Below are positions 14,362 to 21,882 of a stretch of DNA of 64,000 nt, one piece after another (positions within the stretch are counted from its first letter, which is position 1; every line of letters begins with the position of its first letter). The notes beneath the pieces were generated by a model. It saw only the letters and a program-made list of their open reading frames with translations. It did no database searches and was not told the origin of the DNA. Source of the stretch: Pelomonas sp036401055 (GTDB lineage Bacteria; Pseudomonadota; Gammaproteobacteria; Burkholderiales; Burkholderiaceae_C); NCBI GenBank assembly GCA_036401055.1, contig DASWWC010000198.1:8576-72575 (forward strand), in the 5' to 3' direction. Position numbers and translations under genes: made by a program.

Positions 14362-14970
14362 TCAACTCTTTTGTCGGGTCGCGATCTGTTTTTCCGTTTT
14401 AGGCGCCTCGCGCATCAGCGTGTCCAGCTTTCCAAGGAAATCGGTGAGCAGGGCTCTTGAACGCAGGTCAGGATGGGACTCGGCGAGGCGCATCGCCTGC
14501 CTTCGCCACTCCACGACTGTCGGCGACATGGAGAGTGGCTGCGCCACAGACTCGACGGCAACGAACGAGCCGGGTTCGCCCACCAGCAACTCACCCACCC
14601 TCTGGGCGTAGAGCGCCGAGCCCGTAGTGACCAGCAGCCCCAGCACCTGAGCGAGTTCAGCGCGCGCGTGCTGCGGCGCATTGCGCAGCGATTCGAGCGC
14701 GACGGGCAGCGCGTCGGCAGGGGTGACTACGGCAGCCTGCTCGTCGACGGCCACGCCATCCCGCCACCCGGGGAACCTCTTGTCCAACTTATCGCGGATC
14801 TCGCGACCGACGCCGCGCTCCTTGCCGGATTTGAGCGGGACGCCCTTGGCGATTTGGTAGAGGGTTTGCTCGTTGCAGCGCGCCTCGGTGGCAACTTCCT
14901 TGCGCCGACCAGGGTTGTCCACGCCGCCAATGAGGCGGATTAGCGCAAGGACTAGCGGGTCTGCCGTCAT
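14362..14970 (-). CDS. Phage repressor (CI-like), helix-turn-helix
   Basis: 202 residues from ATG at 14970; the longer frame would cross the operator. Residues ~20-50 (RRKEVATEARCNEQTLYQIAKGV) form a lambda-repressor-type HTH and the rest is helical. There is no S24 peptidase Ser/Lys dyad, so RecA-stimulated self-cleavage is not expected and another induction route is needed. It is divergent from the Cro-like gene, with an operator between, and should also act on the two operators in PL. Confidence 0.8.
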   Translation of the reverse strand: MTADPLVLALIRLIGGVDNPGRRKEVATEARCNEQTLYQIAKGVPLKSGKERGVGREIRDKLDKRFPGWRDGVAVDEQAAVVTPADALPVALESLRNAPQHARAELAQVLGLLVTTGSALYAQRVGELLVGEPGSFVAVESVAQPLSMSPTVVEWRRQAMRLAESHPDLRSRALLTDFLGKLDTLMREAPKTEKQIATRQKS

Positions 14971-15015
14971 CCGGCAATTGGAGCAAGGCAATACAAGCGG
15001 AATCGAGCCTGGAGC

Positions 15016-15044
15016 TTGACCAATATCTAGCGCCGAGCTAGAGT
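15016..15044 (+). promoter_or_regulatory. PR-type early promoter
   Basis: -35 TTGACC (15016-15021), exact 17-bp spacer, -10 TAGAGT (15039-15044). The predicted start lies only about two bases before the Cro-like ATG at 15053, so the first mRNA is probably leaderless. Confidence 0.8.
15026..15042. promoter_or_regulatory. Repressor operator OR
   Basis: TCTAGCGCCGAGCTAGA, filling the space between the -35 and -10 of PR; one base differs from OL1. Confidence 0.85.
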
Positions 15045-15052
15045 TGATTTCC

Positions 15053-15283
15053 ATGAGCATTCCAGCAACCGAGCGCAGGGCTGTGGCAGAGCGACACGGC
15101 TTGAATGAGCAGTACCTCTATCAGTGCTTGACTGGCCGAGCTGATCTTGATCCCGCGAAGGCCGTCGAGATCGAGGCTGCTACGCAGAAGGGCATCACGC
15201 GGCAGATGCTGCGTCAGTCCGACTACTGGCTGATCTGGCCGGACTTGCCCGCGCCGTCCGAATCGGTTTCAGCGGAGGGCTGA
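15053..15283 (+). CDS. Cro/YdaS-like regulator
   Basis: 76 residues. The first ~55 form a compact helical DNA-binding domain (ERRAVAERHGLNEQYLYQCLTGRADLDPAKAVEIE) of the YdaS/Cro type, followed by DYWLIWPDLP and a short tail. It is the first gene of the rightward operon and divergent from the repressor. It would compete for the TCTAGC operators to favour lytic growth. The ATG at 15053 is chosen over an upstream TTG. Confidence 0.78.
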   Translation: MSIPATERRAVAERHGLNEQYLYQCLTGRADLDPAKAVEIEAATQKGITRQMLRQSDYWLIWPDLPAPSESVSAEG

Positions 15284-15286
15284 ACG

Positions 15287-15649
15287 ATGGTGAAGACCAA
15301 CTCGTCCGCCAGCTTGCGCAAGTCGGATGCCACCTCGGCCGAGCAGCGAATCCAGAGCGACGCCACCGCCAGCACTTCCCAGGGCACCGCGTTTGCGCGT
15401 TCTACCGGGCTGCCAGCCCGCATGGGCAAGGCCACCGAGGACTGCAAGACCAAGCTTCCGTTCGAGGTCAAGTCGGACCTAACCAAGCTGCTGCACGCGC
15501 TTGGCATGACGGAATCCGAGTGGGTGCGCTTGCAGGTCATGAAGGGTCTCTACGGGGCTGATGAGGTTGCAAGCATGCACCTCAACCACATCCGTGCGGC
15601 GGTCGGAATAGGGCCGCTTCAGGGCCAAAACGAGGCAGCCACATCGTGA
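15287..15649 (+). CDS. 120-aa hypothetical early regulator candidate
   Basis: GGAGGGCTGAACG precedes the ATG, three bases after the Cro-like stop. The N-terminal 60 residues are Ser/Thr/Ala-rich and probably disordered; residues ~60-105 (KSDLTKLLHALGMTESEWVRLQVMKGLYG) look like a small helical DNA-binding or dimerisation unit. The position equals that of cII in lambdoid phages, but similarity is not visible. Confidence 0.6.
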   Translation: MVKTNSSASLRKSDATSAEQRIQSDATASTSQGTAFARSTGLPARMGKATEDCKTKLPFEVKSDLTKLLHALGMTESEWVRLQVMKGLYGADEVASMHLNHIRAAVGIGPLQGQNEAATS

Positions 15650-15707
15650 GGCGGGTCACGTCAGCAATGGTCGTCTCCAGCTGCAACAACGCAGGGGAGG
15701 GCGCCTG

Positions 15708-16052
15708 ATGACCGCACACAAGCGCCATGGCCGCGCAGCACAGGCCGAAGCCGTCGCCCCCGTCGCGCCACCGTGCTTCTCGTCCCGCGACCAGTGGGTC
15801 GAGTACGTCGTGGCGTGCGCCGTCGACCAGCGCGATGGGCACCTGCCCGGCCCGCTGCTGATCGAGGCCGGCGAGCCGGTGCGGTTCAACCCGCGATTCG
15901 ACATCTGCGGCGACTGCGACGACCGGCACGCCGCCCAGATGAAGCGCAAGGGCAATTGCCAGCCCAAGTACCTCATCAACCTGACCGCGTCCCAAGCTGA
16001 AGCCGATGCCGTGGTCACCCAGGCCAGCCAAGCAGCCAAGGAAGTCGCATGA
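15708..16052 (+). CDS. Hypothetical protein with Cys motif
   Basis: 114 residues; start after GGGGAGGG. Contains FDICGDCDDRH and KGNC, a possible zinc ribbon half. The C-terminus is a helical Ala/Gln segment. Its stop overlaps the next start (ATGA). Function unknown. Confidence 0.6.
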   Translation: MTAHKRHGRAAQAEAVAPVAPPCFSSRDQWVEYVVACAVDQRDGHLPGPLLIEAGEPVRFNPRFDICGDCDDRHAAQMKRKGNCQPKYLINLTASQAEADAVVTQASQAAKEVA

Positions 16053-16936
16053 CGATCAAAGACGTCCCCCTCGATGACATCAGCATCGAGGGCGGCACCC
16101 AGGCCCGTGCGGCCATCAACGGCGCGGTCGTAGCCGAGTACGCCGAGGCGATGCTGGAGGGCGAAACGCTGCCGCCTGGCGTGGTGTTCTGCGACGGCGC
16201 GACGAACCACCTGGCCGACGGCTTCCACCGGTTCCACGCCAATCGCAAGATCGGCGCCATCTCGATGAGCTGCGATGTGCGCACCGGCACGCTGCAGGAC
16301 GCGCGGCTGTTCGCTTACGGCGCTAATCGGGAACACGGACTGCGTCGCACCAACGAGGATAAGCGCAAGGCCGTGCAGGGCATGCTGGCCGACTTCGCGG
16401 AATGGAGCGACCGGGCGATTGCCAAGCATGTGGGCGTGGCTCACACGATGGTGTCCAGCATCCGCAGCCCCGCGGTCGCCGCCCAGCGGGACGAGAACCG
16501 GGCCGCCAGCGCCGCGAAGCAGGCCGCGAAAGTGGAGCCGGGCTCCACCCAGCAGGCCGGCGAGGGCGGTGAGACGGAAGCGTCGGGAGTGGAGCCCGGC
16601 TCCAGTTCAACGGAGACCTCGGCCAAAGCGCCCACGGTGGAGCCCGGCTCCACCACTCCGCAGGCTGACGCTGCCGCCGAGCGCGTCGCCGAGCTGGAGC
16701 AGATGGCGAACGAGCTGCTGGCTGACAACAACGCGATGTCTGCGGTGTTCGAGGCGGACGACAAGCTGGCGGCGGCCGTGGCCGAGGGCAAGAAGCTCCG
16801 CTATGAGATCAACGGGCTTCGCGAGCGCGTGAACGGGCTCATGGCGGAGAAGAACGAGGCGATCCGCCTCATGAAGTCGTGGCGCAAGCGCGCGGAGAAG
16901 GCCGAGAAGGCGCTTGCCACGGCGGGGGTGGAGTAA
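16049..16936 (+). CDS. ParB-domain protein with three VEPGST copies
   Basis: 295 residues. The N-terminal ~100 form a ParB/sulfiredoxin-like domain: GGTQARAAINGAVVAEYAEAM and HLADGFHRFHANRKIG with the nucleotide-binding GFHR box. Residues ~115-150 resemble the following HTH (SDRAIAKHVGVAHTMVSSIR). A low-complexity linker of about 50 residues carries three copies of the dispersed palindrome, and the C-terminus is a coiled coil. It is probably a DNA-binding replication or partition accessory. It overlaps the helicase gene by a TAATG junction. Confidence 0.8.
   Translation: MTIKDVPLDDISIEGGTQARAAINGAVVAEYAEAMLEGETLPPGVVFCDGATNHLADGFHRFHANRKIGAISMSCDVRTGTLQDARLFAYGANREHGLRRTNEDKRKAVQGMLADFAEWSDRAIAKHVGVAHTMVSSIRSPAVAAQRDENRAASAAKQAAKVEPGSTQQAGEGGETEASGVEPGSSSTETSAKAPTVEPGSTTPQADAAAERVAELEQMANELLADNNAMSAVFEADDKLAAAVAEGKKLRYEINGLRERVNGLMAEKNEAIRLMKSWRKRAEKAEKALATAGVE
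16532..16548. repeat. 17-bp palindrome, copy 2
   Basis: GTGGAGCCGGGCTCCAC; VEPGST in the ParB-domain linker. Confidence 0.9.
16589..16605. repeat. 17-bp palindrome, copy 3 (variant)
   Basis: GTGGAGCCCGGCTCCAG; last base changed, reads VEPGSS. Confidence 0.85.
16637..16653. repeat. 17-bp palindrome, copy 4
   Basis: GTGGAGCCCGGCTCCAC; VEPGST, third in the same linker. Confidence 0.9.
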
Positions 16937-18468
16937 TGAATGCCGAACTGTTCGAGCGCGAGACGCCGAACTATTCGGCGACCACTTTCCCGCCGCCACG
17001 CCCCTTCCAGGACAAGGCGCATCAGGCGCTGCGCGATGGCGCCAAGGCCGGGCACCGCTGCCAGATGCTGATGAGCCCCACCGGATCGGGAAAGACCTAC
17101 CTGGGTTTGCGCATCGCGCATGAAGCGCTGGTGCGCGGCAAGCGTGCGCTGTTCATTGCCGACCGCCGCACGCTGATTGACCAGACCAGCCAGACCGCCG
17201 ACGGCTACGGGCTGAGCGCGCATGCCGTGCTGATGGCGAGCCACTGGCGCTACGACCCGAGCATGCCGTTCCAGATTGCGTCGGCGCAAACGCTGGCCCG
17301 GCGGGAGTGGCCCAGAGCCGACGTCATCATCATCGACGAGGCCCACACGCAGCTTGCCGTCTGGGTCGACTACATCCAGACCTGCGAGGCGAAGGTGATC
17401 GGACTGAGCGCAACGCCGTTCAGCGCCGGCCTTGGCAAGCTGTTCACCAATCTGGTGAACGCCGCCACGATGAACGAGCTGACCGAGTCGGGCGTTCTGG
17501 TGCCAATGCGGGTCAAGTCCTGCGTGCCCATCAACATGGAGGGCGCGGCGACCTCAGGCGGCGAGTGGACGGATGCCGCTGCCGGCGAGCGCGGCATGGA
17601 GATCGTCGGCGACGTGGTGGCCGAGTGGCTGCAGCACGGCGAGAACCGCAAGACCATCGTCTTTGGCTCAACCATCGCGCACTGCGCCGAGCTCTGCAAG
17701 AGCTTCAACGAGGCCGGCGTGATGGCCCAGCTCTTTACGTCGGAGACGACCGAGGAAGAGCGCAAGAGCATCCTGGCCGAGTACCGCAAGCCAGACACTC
17801 CGCTGCGGGTTCTCATCAGCGTGGAAGCGCTGGCCAAGGGCTTCGACGTGCCGGACGTGTCTTGCGTGGTGGACTGTCGGCCGCTACGCAAGAGCCTGAG
17901 CACGGCCATCCAGATGTGGGGCCGCGGACTGCGCTCCAGCCCGGCCACGGGTAAGACGGACTGCCTGCTGCTGGACCACAGCGGCAACATCATCCGCTTC
18001 GCTGACGACTACAGCGACATCTTCTTCAACGGCCTGAACGCCCTGGATGCCGGCGAGAAGCTGGACAAGGCCATCCGCAAGGACGACAAGGACCACGAGC
18101 CGAAGGCCTGCCCGGCGTGCGGCTTCAAGCCGATGGGAAAGCGCTGCGTGTCGTGCGGTTTCGAGGTTGTGCAGGCGGCGGCAATCGAGGCGATACCTGG
18201 ACACATGCGCGAGGTCATGATCGGCAAGCAGAAGGCGGCCGACAACCACGCGCACCTGTACGCCCAGGTCGTGAGTTACGCACGCGGCCACGGCAACCCC
18301 GAGACAGCCAAGGGCCGGGCGGCGCACCTGTTCAAGCACATCGTCGGCAAGTGGCCGGACGGCTTCAGCTACGAGCGCACGCACAACGTGCCCATCTCCA
18401 AGCCGGTGCTCAACAAGATCCGCGAGAAGCAGATCGCCTACCGCGCCGCCCAGGCGCAAGCCGCATGA
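16936..18468 (+). CDS. DEAD/DEAH-type superfamily 2 helicase
   Basis: 510 residues. Motif I MSPTGSGKTYL (~50), Ia ALFIADRRTLIDQT, II VIIIDEAHT, III GLSATPF, IV KTIVFGST, V SVEALAKGFDVPDV and VI QMWGRGLRSS are all present, so an ATP-driven helicase is expected. The C-terminal part has CPACGFKPMGKRCVSCGFE, a zinc ribbon. It should open DNA for phage replication together with the Toprim primase encoded downstream. The ATG at 16936 overlaps the previous stop; a longer upstream frame is a shadow. Confidence 0.9.
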   Translation: MNAELFERETPNYSATTFPPPRPFQDKAHQALRDGAKAGHRCQMLMSPTGSGKTYLGLRIAHEALVRGKRALFIADRRTLIDQTSQTADGYGLSAHAVLMASHWRYDPSMPFQIASAQTLARREWPRADVIIIDEAHTQLAVWVDYIQTCEAKVIGLSATPFSAGLGKLFTNLVNAATMNELTESGVLVPMRVKSCVPINMEGAATSGGEWTDAAAGERGMEIVGDVVAEWLQHGENRKTIVFGSTIAHCAELCKSFNEAGVMAQLFTSETTEEERKSILAEYRKPDTPLRVLISVEALAKGFDVPDVSCVVDCRPLRKSLSTAIQMWGRGLRSSPATGKTDCLLLDHSGNIIRFADDYSDIFFNGLNALDAGEKLDKAIRKDDKDHEPKACPACGFKPMGKRCVSCGFEVVQAAAIEAIPGHMREVMIGKQKAADNHAHLYAQVVSYARGHGNPETAKGRAAHLFKHIVGKWPDGFSYERTHNVPISKPVLNKIREKQIAYRAAQAQAA

Positions 18469-18689
18469 GCGCGCGCGACGACGCACACGGTGGGCGGTTC
18501 GAGCCCATGGTCTCCACTGCAGCGCGCGGCGAGGGCCTGGCCCTGGTCGGCCGCTGCGACGAATGCATGAAACCGTCGCCGGTCCGCAGTCAGACGAAGG
18601 TGCTGAAGGGCCCGCTGCGCGGCCTGCGCGGCCTGCGCGGGATGGTGTGCAAGACCTGCAAGGACGCCCGCCAGGCGGTGCCCGCATGA
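18465..18689 (+). CDS. 74-aa zinc-ribbon-like protein
   Basis: Starts inside the helicase stop (ATGA). Contains RCDECMK and MVCKTCKD, two CxxC pairs 33-36 residues apart that could bind one zinc. A basic GLRGLRG segment lies between. It is probably a small nucleic-acid-binding accessory. Confidence 0.65.
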   Translation: MSARDDAHGGRFEPMVSTAARGEGLALVGRCDECMKPSPVRSQTKVLKGPLRGLRGLRGMVCKTCKDARQAVPA

Positions 18690-18886
18690 GCCGCGACCAA
18701 CTCATCGGCTTCCGCGTGGTGACGAGCGACGCCAGCAGCAACTTCGAGTTGGAGCAGGCCGCGCGCGAGTGCGCACGCAGGCTGAAGGAAGCCGGTATCC
18801 ACGCGTCGGCCTACCGGGTGCTGAACCGCGGCGGCAAAGAAGTCCTGATCCGGCTGCGCGTTCGCAAGCCGGCCATCCACCACTGA
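18686..18886 (+). CDS. 66-aa hypothetical protein
   Basis: ATGA overlap with the previous gene. It is a charged alpha/beta protein (NFELEQAARECARRLKEAG then EVLIRLRVRKP). No known family. Part of the replication operon. Confidence 0.65.
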   Translation: MSRDQLIGFRVVTSDASSNFELEQAARECARRLKEAGIHASAYRVLNRGGKEVLIRLRVRKPAIHH

Positions 18887-18897
18887 CGAGAACCTAG

Positions 18898-19689
18898 ATG
18901 GCGAAAAATTCCATTGCCGTGTACGGCGCCGAGGGCAAGAGCAACTTGCTCTTCTTCGACCCGGACAAGCTGACGCTGGTCACCGACCCCACCCACCCGC
19001 TGTATGACGAGCGCGCGCTGCGCCCCTTCAGCGAGGCGATGGTGCTGAACATCATGGCGCTCGGTGTCTTCCAGCCGGTCGTCATCACCAAAGACGCCGA
19101 GACTGGCTCCGTGCTGGTCGCCGCCGGCCGCGGGCGCATCATCAACTGCCGCGAGGCCAACCGCCGGCTGCGGGCGCGTGGCGAGGAGCCGCTGCAGGTG
19201 CCCGCTGTCGTGCGACGCGCCGACAGCGACGGTCTGGCTGGCGTGATGGTGGCCGAGAACGAGCTGCGCGAGAACGACACACCGCTGAACCGGGCGCGCA
19301 AGATGCAGCGCTTCATCGACCGCGGACGCGGCCATGACGCCATCGCCATCATCTTCGGCTGCAGCGAGGCGACGGTGAAGAACACGCTGGCGCTGCTGGA
19401 TGCGCCGGCCGTCGTGCGCCAGGCCGTCGAGGCCGGCGACATCACGATGGCCCACGCGAAGGCGCTGGCCAAGCTGCCGCCCGCCACCCAGCGCGAGAAG
19501 GTGACCGAGCTGAAGGCCGTTGGAGCCAAGACCACCGGCCACGCTCGGGCGAAGGCCCAGCGCGAGGTCATCGCGCCGAACGCTCCGCCCAAGATGCGCA
19601 GCCGCGTGGAGGTGCAGGCCCGTCACGACGAGGCCGAGGTCGGCAGCGCCGAGCGTCAGCTTTTGGCGTGGGTGCTCGGGACGGTCTGA
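18898..19689 (+). CDS. ParB/Spo0J-family protein
   Basis: 263 residues. ParB pattern: VLNIMALGVFQPVVI, VLVAAGRGRIINCREANRR, and MVAENELRENDTPLNRARKMQRFI, followed by the HTH HDAIAIIFGCSEATVKNTLALLDAP. This resembles chromosomal ParB more closely than the protein at 16049. No ParA is encoded in the window, so plasmid-like partition is not supported; a role in replication or packaging site binding is more likely. Its stop overlaps the GIY-YIG start. Confidence 0.85.
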   Translation: MAKNSIAVYGAEGKSNLLFFDPDKLTLVTDPTHPLYDERALRPFSEAMVLNIMALGVFQPVVITKDAETGSVLVAAGRGRIINCREANRRLRARGEEPLQVPAVVRRADSDGLAGVMVAENELRENDTPLNRARKMQRFIDRGRGHDAIAIIFGCSEATVKNTLALLDAPAVVRQAVEAGDITMAHAKALAKLPPATQREKVTELKAVGAKTTGHARAKAQREVIAPNAPPKMRSRVEVQARHDEAEVGSAERQLLAWVLGTV

Positions 19690-20453
19690 TGAGCCAGGCT
19701 TTCATCGCCTTCGCCCGATCGCATGGCGTCGAGATCGACGCCAGCAAGCTGGACGACTCCGGCAAGCTGCGGTCGCTCGCTGACTCGGCAAAGCCGCAGG
19801 ACCGAACCGTGGGCGTCTATGTCATCACGAACGCGACCAACGGGCACTTCTACGTCGGCTCCTCGGTGCGTGTGGGGCGACGTGCTTGGACCCACCTGAA
19901 TCACCTGAGGCGGGGCAACCACCACAGCATTTCGCTGCAGCGAGCATTCGACAAATATGGCGAGCAGGCGTTTTCCTTCTCGCTCTTGGTCAGGTGCGCT
20001 TCAGCCGAAGAGGCTGCCCAGGTTGAGCAGCGGTTGCTCGATATTTGCTGGGGCCGTACCTGTTGCTACAACGTCAGCAGCAGCGCCTTCCCTGTGTCGA
20101 CGCAAGAGATGCAGCAGAAGGCTGCGGATGGCCGGCGCAGGAGCCCGCTGTTCATTGCCCATGCCAAGGCGCAGATGGCGAAGTTGCAGACGCCCGAGGC
20201 CAGGGCCGCAAGCGCCGCTGCATCCAGGGCTAGCGCTGTGCATCAGGCCAACAGCCGGAAGCAAGGAGAGCGGCTGCGCTCGCTGCTGTCTAAGCCGGTC
20301 ATCAGGACTGACCTCGTCACGGGAGAGGAGCGGACGTTTGCGTCGGCGTCCGATGCCATGCGCCACCTTGGGAGGTCGACCGCATCGGCTATCTGCCGAG
20401 CTGTGAAGTCCGGCGCCACCGCCTATGGATTCGGATGGAGGGCCGCGCAGTGA
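19689..20453 (+). CDS. GIY-YIG homing-type endonuclease
   Basis: 254 residues. After an N-terminal ~40-residue piece comes the GIY-YIG domain: VGVYVITNATNGHFYVGSS, RAWTHLNHLRRGNH, LQRAFDKYGEQAFSF, and VEQRLLD with the catalytic Glu. The C-terminus (TGEERTFASASDAMRHLG, ICRAVKSG, GFGWR) is a NUMOD-type DNA-binding repeat as in SegA-like free-standing homing enzymes. The N-terminal piece resembles the start of the primase that follows, suggesting insertion into that gene. Its stop overlaps the primase GTG. Confidence 0.85.
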   Translation: MSQAFIAFARSHGVEIDASKLDDSGKLRSLADSAKPQDRTVGVYVITNATNGHFYVGSSVRVGRRAWTHLNHLRRGNHHSISLQRAFDKYGEQAFSFSLLVRCASAEEAAQVEQRLLDICWGRTCCYNVSSSAFPVSTQEMQQKAADGRRRSPLFIAHAKAQMAKLQTPEARAASAAASRASAVHQANSRKQGERLRSLLSKPVIRTDLVTGEERTFASASDAMRHLGRSTASAICRAVKSGATAYGFGWRAAQ

Positions 20454-21370
20454 GGTTTCAAGACTTCGCCGAGCTTCACGGCGTTCTGATCCGCGACCCG
20501 ATCGAAGATGGCCGCATCCATCGGTGCCCCACGGCCGCACACCCGCGCTCCCGCAACGGGGCTTATCTGTTCGACGGCCGCGGCGGGTGGGTGTGGGCGT
20601 GGGACGGCGAGGGCAGGGCGGTCGCGTTCAACGACCCCAATGCCAGGCCGCTGACCGAAGCCGAGCAGCTCAAGCGCAACGCCAAGAAGCAGGCCGTGCG
20701 CGATGAGCAGGCCGAGCTGCACCGGAAGGCCGCCGAGTGGGCTGCACGGCTTTTGACGCTCGCCAAGCCCAAGGAGCATGGCTACCTCTACCGCAAGGGC
20801 TTCAAGAAGGCCTTGGGGCTGGTGCTGCCTGACGGCGAACTGTTCATCCCCATGCGGGACGTGCGCACCAATGAGCTGATCGGCGCCCAGGTCGTGAAGT
20901 GGCTGCCCGAAGAGCTGCGCTGGGAGAAGAAGTACCTGTACGGCATGCGCTCGCGTGGCGCCTGCCTGCGCATCGGCCCGGGGCGCGCGCAGGAGCAGGT
21001 GCTGTGCGAGGGCTACGCGACTGGCTTGTCCATCGAGGCGGCCATCCGCCAGATGAAGCTGAACGCCGCTGTGTTGGTTTGCTTCAGCGCGCACAACCTC
21101 ATCGAGGTGGCCAAGCGCACCACTGGACGGCGCTACGTCATTGCAGACCACGACCCCGCACAGCAAGACCCGGAGAAGGCGCGCCAGAACCCCGGCGAGG
21201 CCGGCCAGCGTGCGGCCATCGCTACCGGCCTGGGCTGGGCTATGCCCGACACCGTTGGGCAGGACGCGAACGACCTGCACGTGGCCGAGGGGCTGATGGC
21301 CGTGTGCGCGCTGGTGATGCGGGCGAGGGCGGCCGAGGCTGTTGTGGCGACTGAAGCCGTACCGCCGTAG
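20450..21370 (+). CDS. Toprim-domain DNA primase
   Basis: 306 residues from a GTG overlapping the previous stop (GTGA). The N-terminal ~65 residues are a beta-rich zinc-finger-like primase domain (FQDFAELHGVLIRDP... RNGAYLF, GGWVWAWDGEG). The Toprim part shows VLCEGYATGLSIEAA (catalytic Glu), VLVCFSAHNL, and RYVIADHDPAQQD (the DxD metal site), ending VGQDANDLHVAEG. It makes primers for the helicase encoded by 16936-18468. Confidence 0.87.
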   Translation: MRFQDFAELHGVLIRDPIEDGRIHRCPTAAHPRSRNGAYLFDGRGGWVWAWDGEGRAVAFNDPNARPLTEAEQLKRNAKKQAVRDEQAELHRKAAEWAARLLTLAKPKEHGYLYRKGFKKALGLVLPDGELFIPMRDVRTNELIGAQVVKWLPEELRWEKKYLYGMRSRGACLRIGPGRAQEQVLCEGYATGLSIEAAIRQMKLNAAVLVCFSAHNLIEVAKRTTGRRYVIADHDPAQQDPEKARQNPGEAGQRAAIATGLGWAMPDTVGQDANDLHVAEGLMAVCALVMRARAAEAVVATEAVPP

Positions 21371-21621
21371 CTCGGCCTCGATGCCCTGTGTGGAGGCTAC
21401 TTGCCCCGGCGCACAGGACACGACACCCGACCGGGGGAGCAGACGCGGAGGAACGGGCAAGTGGGTGGCGAAGGCAGCGCCCCAGCGTCGAAAGGCTACC
21501 GGGTCATGAACCGTGAGGGGTCATGTGAAGGCCCCGCTAGGAAAGGCTGGGTCTGCCCGCTCAGGGTCAAAACGTGATGTTTCGTAGCGCTGATGTTGTT
21601 CCTACAGAGAGGTATGCAGAC
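21371..21621 (+). other. 250-bp non-coding region with strong RNA-structure potential
   Basis: No coding frame with protein character. CCTGTG (21385-21390) can pair with CACAGG (21412-21417), and ACTTGCCC (21399-21406) with GGGCAAGT (21455-21462). The two helices interlock as a pseudoknot. Further hairpins are GGCG/CGCC near 21468-21482, GGT-CATGA-ACC near 21502, GGGG/CCCC (21517-21535) and GGG-TCTG-CCC near 21550. It lies between the primase and a small gene on the + transcript. Confidence 0.5.
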
Positions 21622-21882
21622 ATGGACATGAAGACGAACGAAGAACTGGACGCCGAAGCGAACATCGCGACGGCTGCCCTTTCGGCCGCGGTCCGCGGGC
21701 TGCTGGACGCCGGACTGGAGGAGGCCTCGCTGGTGACAGCCCTGGCCGACGCCCTGGGCGTGATGATGGCCGCAGCACCGCGGCACATGGCTGACTCGCT
21801 GGCCGCGTCCATCCATGCGCAGGTGCTCGCGCAGCGCGCCGCCACCTGGGCTGAGATCGACGCAGCCGCGACGGTGCAGTGA
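21622..21882 (+). CDS. 86-aa helical hypothetical protein
   Basis: Start at 21622 preceded by AGAGAGG at nine bases. Acidic, Ala/Leu-rich, entirely helical (ELDAEANIATAALSAAVRGLL). It ends TGATGG, overlapping the next ATG. No family is recognised. Confidence 0.6.
   Translation: MDMKTNEELDAEANIATAALSAAVRGLLDAGLEEASLVTALADALGVMMAAAPRHMADSLAASIHAQVLAQRAATWAEIDAAATVQ

Noticed and set aside
14473..14943. Plus-strand frame opposite the repressor
   Set aside because: Lies antisense to the HTH protein; no start signals.
15647..15710. 20-aa ORF between 15649 and 15708
   Set aside because: GTG start and coupling are possible, but composition is uninformative and it is too short to support.
16049..19689. 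Phage-plasmid lifestyle from ParB-like proteins
   Set aside because: No ParA or plasmid replication gene, and clear attL/attR with an integrase at attL show chromosomal integration.
21480..21600. Hammerhead ribozyme (CTGATG and GAAA boxes)
   Set aside because: The boxes are in the wrong order and CTGATG lacks the following A; no supporting stems.
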